Positions 33,935 to 40,968 are shown, numbered from the stretch's first letter. The stretch: DNA of 46,204 nt from Paludibacteraceae bacterium (GCA_017384225.1 JAFNUD010000049.1:1-46204), one strand, 5' to 3'. Numbers and translations are program-made. The notes: generated by a model not told the origin, from the letters alone.

Positions 33935-34684
33935 TTATGAAACCTGCGTTACCTCTCTGAGTTCTTTTGCTCGTCGAAGCGATTCGTAGATGTGCTGTTG
34001 CTGCTCATAAGGGCACGCAAGATCAGCATCAGGATACGGATCAGGGCTCTCCAATTGAATGTAAATTTCTTCATACGGATTCTGATTTGTATAGTTGAAC
34101 AAATAAGTTTTTAACTCCTCTAACCGCCTACGCGAATGGCACAAACGCTGCTCTACATCTCTACACCCTAAACTGTAAGCATCGCTGCCGTTCTCTAACC
34201 TGTAAGCATCGCCTACCAAAATACAACCCGTAGTATGCTCGATCGAATTACCCGCGTGGATGCGAATTCCAGAGCGAAAACCACCACAAACAGGAGTATT
34301 ATTACAACAACCTAAACAACTTTGTTCAACAACATTCCGCTCGCCAACGCCGCGAGCGGCAAGGGAGGTGTTGTCTTCCATGAGCGCGGCAGGATGTTGA
34401 TTGCCGCGCAATGGTTGTTGATTTGTGTTGTTGGAGGTACAAATTCCTATTTGTTTTTGGTAGCCTATCACATTATCAAGAATGGGCAGAATCTCCTGAA
34501 AGCGCGGCGAATAAGTCAGACGCAAGCGGTAGAAGCCATCAGGGATGGCGTAGTCCAAGTGCTCCAAGGTATTCATAGAGAATTGGTAGTGGTGGACTCC
34601 TTCTGTGGTAATGAGACTATCCACGTACAAGCAGCCTGTAATGGCAAGTCCATGAGGGAAATTTCTAAATAATCGGATTAACAT
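33935..34684 (-). CDS. DUF5675 (lysin/L,D-transpeptidase-like) protein with repeat insertions
   Basis: A 249-residue protein. The DUF5675 signature appears as DGFYRLRLTYSPRF, ILPILDNVIG, then RSGIRIHAGNSIEHTTGCIL with VG; this is the H-x-G-N...G-C-I-L pattern of phage-derived lysis or peptidoglycan proteins. Between VIGYQKQIGI and GFRSGIRIHAG about 55 Asn/Cys-rich residues are inserted, partly encoded by a hairpin that is also found twice between genes nearby (36241, 36415). A second small insert (DAYRLENGSDAYSLG) follows the active-site block. Its activity is therefore uncertain. Confidence 0.75.
   Translation of the reverse strand: MLIRLFRNFPHGLAITGCLYVDSLITTEGVHHYQFSMNTLEHLDYAIPDGFYRLRLTYSPRFQEILPILDNVIGYQKQIGICTSNNTNQQPLRGNQHPAALMEDNTSLAARGVGERNVVEQSCLGCCNNTPVCGGFRSGIRIHAGNSIEHTTGCILVGDAYRLENGSDAYSLGCRDVEQRLCHSRRRLEELKTYLFNYTNQNPYEEIYIQLESPDPYPDADLACPYEQQQHIYESLRRAKELREVTQVS
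34337..34359 (-). repeat. In-frame copy of the CCGCT hairpin element
   Basis: CCGCTCGC/GCGAGCGG with flanks CAACAACATT before and CAAGGGA after, matching the intergenic copies at 36225-36446. It is translated as part of the insertion in the DUF5675 protein. Confidence 0.7.
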
Positions 34685-34702
34685 GATTGTTGAATATTAG
34701 AG

Positions 34703-34774
34703 GTGAGGGGTGAGAAGTGAGAGGCGAAAGGGAGCGGCAAAGCCGCATATTTTGCGCCTCTAACCTCTCACCTG
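34703..34774. repeat. GAGGTGAGGGGTGAG-type palindromic tract
   Basis: Left arm of reiterated GAGG(T/C)G(A) units, core hairpin GCGGC-aaa-GCCGC, right arm CCTCTAACCTCTCACC. It has the same architecture as the coding inserts (6380-6505) but is intergenic, between the DUF5675 gene and the next small gene. Confidence 0.75.
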
Positions 34775-34793
34775 TAGGCCACAGCACGCCATT

Positions 34794-35126
34794 CTACGCT
34801 TTATAGGCAGCCCACTCTTGGTTCCAAACGTAGCGATACAAGGTATCGTACTGGGTTTGTGCGCGGAAAGCGGCTTGGTCAGCAGCTTGCTGTGCAGCGT
34901 CTGCCATACGTGCACGGACAGCAGCCGAGACAGCAGCGAAAGCGGTTTTGGTTGCCGTCTCAGCCGAGGTGTACGGATGATCCTTCAGGTTGCGTTGTCC
35001 AGAAGCAGAGCAGCCACGACGACGGTGTCCCCAGTTGCGGGTAACGGCAGTGAATTTCTGTTTTTTTCCAAAGATTTTGCCTGAGGCATTATCCACAGGC
35101 GCAAGATAGGTGATTGTTCCAGCCAT
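34794..35126 (-). CDS. Small phage-module protein, paralog 1
   Basis: A 110-residue protein not recognised by name. It begins MAGTITYLAPVDNASGKIFG. It shares with its three neighbours an N-terminal theme of a short beta-rich start, S/N-G-K-I/V, and then a basic RRRGCSASGQRNL-type middle, with an Ala/Gln-rich helical C-terminus (AQQAADQAAFRAQTQ). Four such paralogs in a row suggest duplicated structural or DNA-associated proteins of a domesticated phage-like module (inference). Confidence 0.6.
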   Translation of the reverse strand: MAGTITYLAPVDNASGKIFGKKQKFTAVTRNWGHRRRGCSASGQRNLKDHPYTSAETATKTAFAAVSAAVRARMADAAQQAADQAAFRAQTQYDTLYRYVWNQEWAAYKA

Positions 35127-35181
35127 AATTTGATTGATGATTAATGTGAATAATTATTTTGATTGTGTGCAAGAGCGGTTT

Positions 35182-35520
35182 TTACGCTGCCTTCAGTTCG
35201 CCGTCAGCATCGTAGAGCGGGCTAATCTTCTTAAATACATATCCACGCAGACTGCCCACTACATGCTGCGCTTTGTACGCTGCCAAGTACTTTGCTTTTT
35301 GTTCTGGATCCTGCAGTATTTCTTCTACAGCCGCTGATACTTTTGCAAAACGCTCTTTCGCCTTAATCTGTGCCGCAGTAGGTTCTGCATCAGAAGGATA
35401 ACATACTTTACCTGTGCTGACAGCCCCTGTTTGGCGGTTGGTACGGAAGTACATGTCGCAGTGTTCGCATACCTTACCGCTCATGGATTGAATGATTGCA
35501 ATTGGTTTGATTTTACTCAT
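35182..35520 (-). CDS. Small phage-module protein, paralog 2
   Basis: A 112-residue protein starting MSKIKPIAIIQSMSGKVCEH, followed by CDMYFRTNRQTGAVSTGKVC, a P-T-A-A-Q-I-K-A-K-E-R-F linker and a helical end (GSLRGYVFKKISPLYD). The cysteines C-x(2)-C and a later C may bind metal. A similar family occurs in Bacteroidales prophage-like loci. The start at 35520 is preferred over an upstream in-frame codon at 35580. A TATCTTTG -7 box lies at 35601-35594. Confidence 0.68.
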   Translation of the reverse strand: MSKIKPIAIIQSMSGKVCEHCDMYFRTNRQTGAVSTGKVCYPSDAEPTAAQIKAKERFAKVSAAVEEILQDPEQKAKYLAAYKAQHVVGSLRGYVFKKISPLYDADGELKAA

Positions 35521-35621
35521 GTAGTGTTGATTTTTTTTGTTAATAAATAAGGTGCACCGCCTTTCGAATGGCGCGCTCATTCAAAAGACGATGCAAAGAT
35601 ACTACATTTTAGATAGCTATT

Positions 35622-35687
35622 GTGGCTTTCTGTGGGACTGTGTGGGATTGCGTTGAAATAATTGTGATTACGTGGGATTGCGTGGGA
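35622..35687. repeat. GTGGGATTGCGTGGGATTAC tandem units
   Basis: Reiterated GTGGGA(T/C)TG/AC units of ~12 nt lie in the gap upstream of the TATCTTTG box. A related AGGATTGTGT tandem occurs at 36781-36803. Confidence 0.7.
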
Positions 35688-35873
35688 TTACGTGGGCAGG
35701 TCGATGTCGTATTTTTCGCATAGGTAGCGTACTACTTTGGGTGGCAGCACCTTGGACTTGGTGGTCACATTGTGCGCTTCTAGAAAGGCTCGATCGCTCA
35801 TCAACCATCTACGAAAAGTCTCCACGCTCACGCCCGCTGCGCGGGCTAGTTCGGTTTTCGTGTAGGATCTCAT
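35688..35873 (-). CDS. DUF4248-like helix-turn-helix protein
   Basis: A 61-residue protein: MRSYTKTELARAAGVSVETF, RRWLMSDRAFLEAH, and LPPKVVRYLCEKYDIDLP at the end. This is the layout of DUF4248 (Y-x-K-x-E-L-A...F-R-R-W...L-x-P-x-x-V), a small Bacteroidales family that accompanies primase, HU-like and amidase genes in degenerate phage-like loci. It probably binds DNA. Its ATG overlaps the stop of the preceding gene by 4 bp. Confidence 0.75.
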   Translation of the reverse strand: MRSYTKTELARAAGVSVETFRRWLMSDRAFLEAHNVTTKSKVLPPKVVRYLCEKYDIDLPT

Positions 35874-36193
35874 ATGTCTATCTCCTTGAGCATATTCATT
35901 AGTTGTGATAGGACATATCCGCGCAAGGTAGCGGGACGTTTTTTGATATTGATTTGCTTGTACGTTTTCATCAACGTTTTCTGCAATTCAGGATGGTTGA
36001 GTACAAGACGAGCTAGCTGTGTAGCGATAGCAAATCGTTTGCGATGACGGAGTTCCTGCTCCGTAGGAGGAGATGTACGAGGATTGCGTTGTTGATAAGC
36101 GATGGTTTTACCCGATGGGGTCTTGCGGTAGATAGTGTCACCTATCTTCCCGTTGATGGACATGATGCCATCCATGAAAGATACTTGTGCCAT
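35870..36193 (-). CDS. Small phage-module protein, paralog 3
   Basis: A 107-residue protein. MSINGKIGDTIYRKTPSGKT near the start is the clearest version of the theme shared by the four paralogs (x-G-K-I-G-x-x-Y-R). It is followed by a Pro/Thr/Glu linker (PRTSPPTEQELRHRKRFAIA), and C-terminal helices (RGYVLSQLMNMLKEIDI). The RGYV near the end is also in paralog 2. The function is unknown; a DNA- or virion-associated role would fit. Confidence 0.68.
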   Translation of the reverse strand: MAQVSFMDGIMSINGKIGDTIYRKTPSGKTIAYQQRNPRTSPPTEQELRHRKRFAIATQLARLVLNHPELQKTLMKTYKQINIKKRPATLRGYVLSQLMNMLKEIDI

Positions 36194-36224
36194 AAGAATT
36201 AATAATTAGGGGGTTAATAAAAAC

Positions 36225-36446
36225 AAGATTAACAACTCTTCCGTTGGGGAACAACACACCCCAACGGCATGGGATTATGTTCTATATATTTCTTCTTAGA
36301 GCGCTCGTTGTGTTGTTACGAGCGCAATGTTGTTGGATTATGTTGTTATTGTTGTTGTAAATAATACAATTCTTTCGTTTTTCTTATTTTTTAAAAACAA
36401 TTTTAACAACTCTTCCGCTGGGGAACAACACACCCCAGCGGCAAGG
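36225..36446. repeat. Two intergenic copies of the CCGCT hairpin element
   Basis: Copy 1: CCGTTGGGG (36241-36249)/CCCCAACGG (36259-36267). Copy 2: CCGCTGGGG (36415-36423)/CCCCAGCGG (36433-36441). Both are preceded by TTAACAACTCTT and share the loop AACAACACA; the stems differ by one compensated pair (T-A to C-G). Between them is a TTGTTGTTA-rich tract. This explains the ~300-bp gap between paralogs 3 and 4. Confidence 0.85.
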
Positions 36447-36494
36447 GAAATAAATAAGACAATATAGACAATTTGAGATAATTGTTTTAAAAAT

Positions 36495-36767
36495 TTATCG
36501 ATTTTCTAAGTAGGTGCAGCTACGGGGTGGTAACGAGGTGGTAACGGTACTGCTTGCATGCGGCTGAAATACCTGTGGTGGTTGTTTAGGATGGGGTGCA
36601 TAGCGCAAAACGAAGTCGCGCTGGGCACGGCGTTGTGCAGTTGTGGGTGGTTTGGTGCGCACTGGGCAACGCTGGATAATCTGTTGGCCATTCAAGATAC
36701 GTGCATAGTACCCTTTGGCTATTTTGCCCTGAACGCTGGCAATAGGAGTGAGCATATTGGCTTTCAT
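36495..36767 (-). CDS. Small phage-module protein, paralog 4
   Basis: A 90-residue protein beginning MKANMLTPIASVQGKIAKGY. It shows the same G-K-I-x-x-G-Y-Y-A-R theme, then PVRTKPPTTAQRRAQRDFVL as in paralog 3. Its C-terminal part (HPKQPPQVFQPHASSTVTTS) does not resemble the others and may have been rewritten by frameshift. ATG at 36767 is preferred; an upstream in-frame extension crosses a repeat tract. Confidence 0.6.
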   Translation of the reverse strand: MKANMLTPIASVQGKIAKGYYARILNGQQIIQRCPVRTKPPTTAQRRAQRDFVLRYAPHPKQPPQVFQPHASSTVTTSLPPRSCTYLENR

Positions 36768-36856
36768 ATTTGGATTGTATAGGGTTGTGTAGGATTGTGT
36801 AGGATGGTTTTTCGAGGTTGAGCGGAGCCGTTGATATGTTTCCGCACAGACCATCT

Positions 36857-36900
36857 AACTACACTTAGTCTATCCCCTCTTTGGAGGGATAGACGTAGTT
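36857..36900 (-). terminator. Strong hairpin downstream of the RepA-like gene
   Basis: AACTAC/GTAGTT enclose GTCTATCCC/GGGATAGAC. It lies 20 bp after the RepA-like stop on the minus strand. No long T-run follows, so it may be an attenuator or a processing site instead of a true terminator. Confidence 0.55.
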
Positions 36901-36919
36901 AGTAGGTCAGGAAACCGTA

Positions 36920-37945
36920 TCAAAATAGTTCTGGTTCGTCATTGATTGGAGGAGTTGCTAATGAGTAATACACCTCACGCTCCGATACTTGACGGCGGAC
37001 GATAAGACCATCGCTTTGTGCAATAGCAAATAAGCGTTTGAATGTATCGTCATTGCGTATCTGGAAGCGTTGTTTGACCTGTGCTCGCAAATCACCAGCG
37101 CGCAATTCTTTGCCTGCAAGAACAGTAGTAAACACCTCTGTAGCATTGAGTGATTGTTCATTGCAACTAATAGAGTCACCGCTGCTCAACAATGGATTAG
37201 CGGATAGCACAGGCAATCCCTCTGCATTGACGGAGAACTCCAGTTTATCGGTGATGTCATACTTGCGGGTAGCGGTTTGACGGAGGGTGAAACGGCGCGT
37301 TTCGGTGTCTTTCTGACACTCGTAGGTCTCGTAGCTCTTGTTCTGGAGCTCGGTACCAAGCGCTCCGCGTAGGGTCTTGTCCTCCAAGGCTTTGTTCTGG
37401 TGGAGTACACAGACGATACAGGCCTGCGTCCAAGAGGCGAGCGAGAGGAGTTTGTCGAGCACCGTTTGGGCTTCGGTGTAGTTGTTGATGTCGCCTACCA
37501 CATCGCGGATACCATCGAAGATCACGAGGTCGGGTTTGGCCTGCACGATGCAGAGTTCTGCCCACGCGAGGCGGTCTTGCCAGTTGTCGCGGCGGAGGTT
37601 GTAAACAAAGAACTGGTCTTCTGGGATAGGTTCACCAATGAGCGAACCTATGCGGTGGCAGAGGATCTCGTGGGTGGAGTCTTCGCTCTGCTCGGTGTCG
37701 ATCCATACAACGCGTAGGGGTTTTTCGTGTAAGCGTGAGAGGCCCATGAGTTGTGGACGCACAGCGAGCGCCATCAGCAGGGAACAGACAAAGGTCTTGC
37801 CCGATTTGGCTTTACCCGTGAGGGCTACCAGTTCGCCACGCGCGTAACAGGGCTGGTTGCCCCAACGAAAGAGGAAGTCATGTTGGGGAACTATCGTGTC
37901 GGGCTTAATACGACGAGCGAGGATTTCTTCGTATGGGAGTGCCAT
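36920..37945 (-). CDS. RepA-like AAA/RecA-fold ATPase (AAA_25)
   Basis: A 341-residue RecA-fold ATPase. Walker A is ALTGKAKSGKTFVCSLL (~38-54), the acidic WIDTEQSED follows, Walker B is DLVIFDGIRDVVGDIN, and the sensor segment is ACIVCVLHQNKALEDKTLRG. It resembles RepA/DnaB-type hexameric helicase cores of plasmids and phages; a C-terminal winged-helix-like region (ELRAGDLRAQVKQRFQIRND) follows. In this locus it is probably the replication/recombination ATPase of the phage-like module. It starts from a promoter with TACCTTTG at 37981-37974. Confidence 0.85.
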   Translation of the reverse strand: MALPYEEILARRIKPDTIVPQHDFLFRWGNQPCYARGELVALTGKAKSGKTFVCSLLMALAVRPQLMGLSRLHEKPLRVVWIDTEQSEDSTHEILCHRIGSLIGEPIPEDQFFVYNLRRDNWQDRLAWAELCIVQAKPDLVIFDGIRDVVGDINNYTEAQTVLDKLLSLASWTQACIVCVLHQNKALEDKTLRGALGTELQNKSYETYECQKDTETRRFTLRQTATRKYDITDKLEFSVNAEGLPVLSANPLLSSGDSISCNEQSLNATEVFTTVLAGKELRAGDLRAQVKQRFQIRNDDTFKRLFAIAQSDGLIVRRQVSEREVYYSLATPPINDEPELF

Positions 37946-37973
37946 AATCTGAGATGTTTTTTGTTTTCATCGG

Positions 37974-38049
37974 CAAAGGTAGTAAAATTGTTTGTGCTGA
38001 CCTTAAAGGTTTGGGTTTAAGGAATATAGCGGTGTTTTTCGTAACTTTG
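37974..38049. promoter_or_regulatory. Divergent promoter region of the phage-like module
   Basis: Minus strand TACCTTTG (37981-37974) for the RepA-like gene; plus strand TAACTTTG (38042-38049) for the 81-aa gene. Clear -33 partners at the usual spacing were not found. Confidence 0.5.
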
Positions 38050-38090
38050 CAAATGGGTTGTAAGTTGCTGCCTATTAACAAAAAACAGTT

Positions 38091-38336
38091 ATGACTATTT
38101 ATCAATTTCTGAAGGTGTTAGACACCCTTGGTGGTATAGAGAGATTGTACCAATTCAACGTCGTTTGCAAGACAAATTGTGCTCGCTATGAGCGTTATAG
38201 ACGTTTTTTGGCGCTAACAGAGACCAATCCTGATGAAAAACGCTACAACATTTTGCTGGACTTGTCCATCGAATTAGGGGTGTCCATACAGACCTTGTAC
38301 AAGGACATTCGGCTGATGGAGACATCAATTTTGTAA
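38091..38336 (+). CDS. Small helix-turn-helix-like protein
   Basis: An 81-residue protein, not assigned to a family. The C-terminal half (LLDLSIELGVSIQTLYKDIR) has the spacing of a helix-turn-helix recognition unit. It is transcribed divergently from the RepA-like gene, the classic position of a regulator. The start ATG at 38091 is 42 bp after a TAACTTTG box. Confidence 0.6.
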   Translation: MTIYQFLKVLDTLGGIERLYQFNVVCKTNCARYERYRRFLALTETNPDEKRYNILLDLSIELGVSIQTLYKDIRLMETSIL

Positions 38337-38562
38337 TGGTGGAGCCACCTTATCAATGGTCAAACAACGCATCCTGTAGGTGAGTCATTGACACCTACGG
38401 GGTGCATTTTGCGCAAATTGTAACGGAAATCGCCTATTTTTAATGCTTTTCATGCTATTGATTAAAGCCCAGCGTTTAAAAAACAGCAAAAAAAGTGCAC
38501 TTTTTTGCAAAATTCTTTGATTTTATGACAGGAAGAGGCGAGAGGCTTTTAGGCAAGGAAAT
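38337..38562. other. Non-coding stretch after the HTH-like gene
   Basis: The stretch contains the inverted repeat GTAGGTG(A)...CACCTAC (38380-38397) and a CAAAAAA-rich run. The start of a GAGGCGAGAGGC-type palindromic tract (38533-38556) surrounds the terminator-like hairpin; its right arm is CTTGCCTCTAAA (38610-38621). No gene was seen. Confidence 0.5.
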
Positions 38563-38597
38563 ATCCCCACTATACCTATAACGGGTATGGTGGGGAT
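38563..38597. terminator. Terminator-like hairpin at the right end of the phage-like module
   Basis: ATCCCCACTATACC-tataac-GGGTATGGTGGGGAT. The CCCCACTnTACC arm matches the terminator at 33840-33876, so similar hairpins bracket the 33.9-38.3 kb module. Confidence 0.65.
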
Positions 38598-38728
38598 ACT
38601 GGTATTAGCTTGCCTCTAAACTCTAAACTGTAGCGCCTTTGGCGTGTCCACTAAACCTGCAGTCTACTGCTTATCGCCTATTGCCAATAGCTGTAGGATG
38701 TTTACTCGATAAAAATCCTAGAAAAAAC

Positions 38729-38758
38729 AGAGCATCTGCCCGTGCAAGCAGATGCTCT
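38729..38758. repeat. GAGCATCTGC hairpin, copy 1
   Basis: AGAGCATCTGC (38729-38739) pairs with GCAGATGCTCT (38748-38758). The identical 11-bp stem with another loop recurs at 43505-43533; a half copy AGCATCTGCC is at 39112-39121. Confidence 0.8.
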
Positions 38759-38790
38759 GCAACAAAAAATGAACATACGCAAGAAAGTGA

Positions 38791-38921
38791 GCAATTATTT
38801 GCAAAAAAAGATAGATTTTATCTATCTGCAATAGACTTTTGCACCAAAATAGGAGCTTGCTCATAATTGTGCATGCAATAGACTATTGCAAAAGGTATCA
38901 CCGATTTTTGCAAATAATTGC
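38791..38921. ncRNA. 131-nt multibranch element closed by a perfect 17-bp stem
   Basis: GCAATTATTTGCAAAAA (38791-38807) pairs perfectly with TTTTTGCAAATAATTGC (38905-38921). Inside are AGATAG/CTATCT, TGCAA/TTGCA, GAGC/GCTC and TGCAATAG/CTATTGCA hairpins. It is the same size as the class I and four-way elements but unrelated in sequence. Three more hairpins follow at 38940-39020 (CTGCAT/ATGCAG, GCTCGTGA/TCACGAGC, GAGG/CCTC). It could be RNA or DNA cruciform. Confidence 0.6.
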
Positions 38922-39021
38922 GAACATATTTGTGTATGGACTGCATTGGGATGCAGTAATTTCGAGGTGGGCTCGTGAGCATGCTTCACGAGCATGCGAA
39001 CGAGGTCGATGTCCTCGACAT

Positions 39022-39425
39022 TACACGAAAATATGCATATACGCAAATTTTTCGGATAAGATTTTTTCTTATATACTTTGTATATAAATTGTTAAGCAAA
39101 ACAATCAAGCATCTGCCCGTATCATCATCCTCTATTCATAATACACTTCGCCTAAAGGTATATCATTGGTTATAATGATTTGATGAAGGTCACGGACCAT
39201 CTGACATTAAGTCATTTACAAATTTATTTGACATCAAAAGCATTCCTATTTTGACGACACCGGCAGACTGTTCTGCCAATCTGTCAGTTTTTAACACTTT
39301 TTGGGTATATGGCATGTAATTTGAATAGTATATAACGTCCTATACCTTACATTTGATCGGCCTATATAGTGTCAGGTATAGCAAAATAATATTAACATTA
39401 GTTGGTCTGAGAAAGAAGGAGATGT
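39022..39425. other. Non-coding stretch upstream of the 46-aa gene
   Basis: The only clear feature is a hairpin GGCAG-actgtt-CTGCC (39271-39286) followed by GTCAGTTTTT, which is terminator-like. AGGAG at 39417-39421 is the ribosome binding site of the next gene. Confidence 0.5.
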
Positions 39426-39566
39426 ATGGCAAATAGAAAACAAACTTCTAAAACTATTGCTACAAAAGCGTCGGAGATTTTACGAGACAACCGATACAGC
39501 AAGACATCAAAGAGTGTTGCTGCAAGTGCACTTGCTCAAACAAAAACAAATAGCAAGAAAAAGTAA
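39426..39566 (+). CDS. 46-residue basic protein rich in Thr-Ser-Lys (small conserved-type)
   Basis: The product begins MANRKQTSKTIATKASEIL and continues RDNRYSKTSKSVAASALAQ, ending in Lys-rich TNSKKK. The S-K-x-x-S-K/A-A-S-x-L pattern is that of a small-protein type found beside phage or nuclease genes in many bacteria; its role is unknown. It has a good ribosome binding site (AGGAG) and lies 95 bp before the HNH gene. Its Lys/Ser composition suggests a nucleic-acid-binding or disordered protein. Confidence 0.72.
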   Translation: MANRKQTSKTIATKASEILRDNRYSKTSKSVAASALAQTKTNSKKK

Positions 39567-39661
39567 AATCACACTCAGGATTCCACTACACCTGAATAAA
39601 GAAACGGGTAATGGACTGAACTATCAGGGAATAGGAATATAACAAGAAAAATCTAACAAAA

Positions 39662-39961
39662 ATGGCAAATTTTACAGAAAAAGAAAAACTTGCTGTCTGG
39701 GAAAAAGGTAAAATAATACCAAACAATGATCCTGCAGTATGGCGAAAAGACGAATGTGGAGCATGGATATGTTATGAATTATATGGAAATCGCGATAGCG
39801 AATATGGTTGGGAAATCGATCATATTACCCCTGTTTCAAAAGGCGGATCCGATTACCTATCAAACCTCCGCCCTCTACAATGGGAGAACAACATGGCTAA
39901 GCTTAATGGACGTCTATCATGTGCAGTCACAACCAATGGAGTTCACAACAAGCACATCTAA
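39662..39961 (+). CDS. HNH endonuclease
   Basis: A 99-residue HNH nuclease. EIDHITPVSKGGSDYLSNLR (51-70) contains the paired D-H and the central Asn68; PLQWENNMAK supplies the last N/H position. Such small HNH proteins cut DNA and are found in phage, defence and mobile contexts. It follows the 46-aa gene in the same direction and ends at a strong terminator (40052-40090). Confidence 0.9.
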   Translation: MANFTEKEKLAVWEKGKIIPNNDPAVWRKDECGAWICYELYGNRDSEYGWEIDHITPVSKGGSDYLSNLRPLQWENNMAKLNGRLSCAVTTNGVHNKHI

Positions 39962-40051
39962 CATCGCAGCGATTGCGATTCGCGCCTAGGGTAATTTGAC
40001 AAACGACATTATATTTGCTACCCTATACCTTATTATCTATAAGGTACAACA

Positions 40052-40090
40052 AAACCCACCGTTCTGATAAGCGGTGGGTTTGATTTTTTT
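40052..40090 (+). terminator. Rho-independent terminator after the HNH gene
   Basis: AAACCCACCG, loop, CGGTGGGTTT, then GATTTTTTTT. It may also act for the convergent gene at 40128. Confidence 0.88.
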
Positions 40091-40127
40091 TGTAATCTCT
40101 GCTACAGGAGGAGACACAAAGTGCTGA

Positions 40128-40475
40128 TTATCGCCATACTATGTAAACATAATATTTTGTAGCATCTTCAGCCATCTGGTCATAGATGCTAGCAGCACCA
40201 TCCTTCTCATTGTCACACCGTGTCCAATGGATGTAAGTGTTAATCAAATGAGCTTCCATTCGACTTACATCATCAGGATTTGAACTTTCGTACAATTGCG
40301 TAATCCATTTGTACTTGTCTGCATAATCTGCAGAATTACCCCTTTCCTTAAGTGTCATACCGGTTTTGCCAATTTTGAAAGACAAGCACTTAAAATCCAC
40401 TTCTTCAATTTTCTTTTTAGCGGGGGCTGATTCCTCAAAAAGCCTCATCAAGTTTTTGTAACCATTTTCTTTCAT
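40128..40475 (-). CDS. GIY-YIG-like small protein
   Basis: A 115-residue protein. The pattern LSFKIGKTGMTLKERGNSAD, then ...KWITQLYESS, then RMEAHLINTYI and a D-N-E-K-D-G segment follows the order of GIY-YIG nuclease motifs (I-G-K-T-x...R; E; N), although the leading GIY strand is not obvious. A divergent member is the best guess. ATG at 40475 is preferred to a TTG two codons upstream. A TATCTTTG box lies at 40544-40537. Confidence 0.5.
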   Translation of the reverse strand: MKENGYKNLMRLFEESAPAKKKIEEVDFKCLSFKIGKTGMTLKERGNSADYADKYKWITQLYESSNPDDVSRMEAHLINTYIHWTRCDNEKDGAASIYDQMAEDATKYYVYIVWR

Positions 40476-40673
40476 AGTCAAAAATTTTTAAAATTCATAT
40501 TTACTCTTCACCTTGGCACTCAATTGCCTTCACGCTGCAAAGATAATATAAATTTTATGACAATCATATTGGTTTAATATAAAAAATGCAAATTTAAGAA
40601 GATTTTCAGCACTTTTTTGCACAAACGTTATTATTTTACCGCTTCACCCCACCAAATAATTCATTGCAACAGT

Positions 40674-40968
40674 GTTTTGACGCAGATGCCATCGGCAGAT
40701 GCACAAGCACTACAAGTAGCGCGAGTCAAAACCGATGGTCTATTCGGCAGAACATCATAAGCTCGACCGAAGGGAGATAAATTCGGTAAACAGTTCGAAG
40801 AACATCTAAAATAGTTCGGAGAACATTGAAATCTATTTGGTGCGACTCTCAGACGAAGGATGAGAGGAAGAGAAATGGATAAAAAAGAGCCGCCAAATCA
40901 CATTTGAGCGGCTATGTTTTGGACATTTATCTAACTATGCGCAGCGATAGCAAGCATAAGCACCAAAT
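40674..40968 (-). ncRNA. Class I structured element (copy C), inverted
   Basis: Minus-strand order: closing stem ATTTGGTGC (40968-40960)/GCACCAAAT (40843-40835); TATGC/GCATA; conserved AGATAAATGTCC; AGCCGC/GCGGCT with CAAAT/ATTTG; CTCTCA/TGAGAG; GTTC-type mini-hairpins; ACCGA/TCGGT; terminal GTTTTGAC/GTCAAAAC (40732-40674). A TTTTTGTAGCGAG...GCGTATTTTTG unit lies outside the closing stem (41010-41038). Together with A and B this gives covariation in at least five stems. Confidence 0.65.

Noticed and set aside
39457-39642. 61-codon plus-strand frame overlapping the 46-aa gene
   Set aside because: The 39426-39566 frame has the ribosome binding site and a plausible small-protein sequence; this frame is its shadow.
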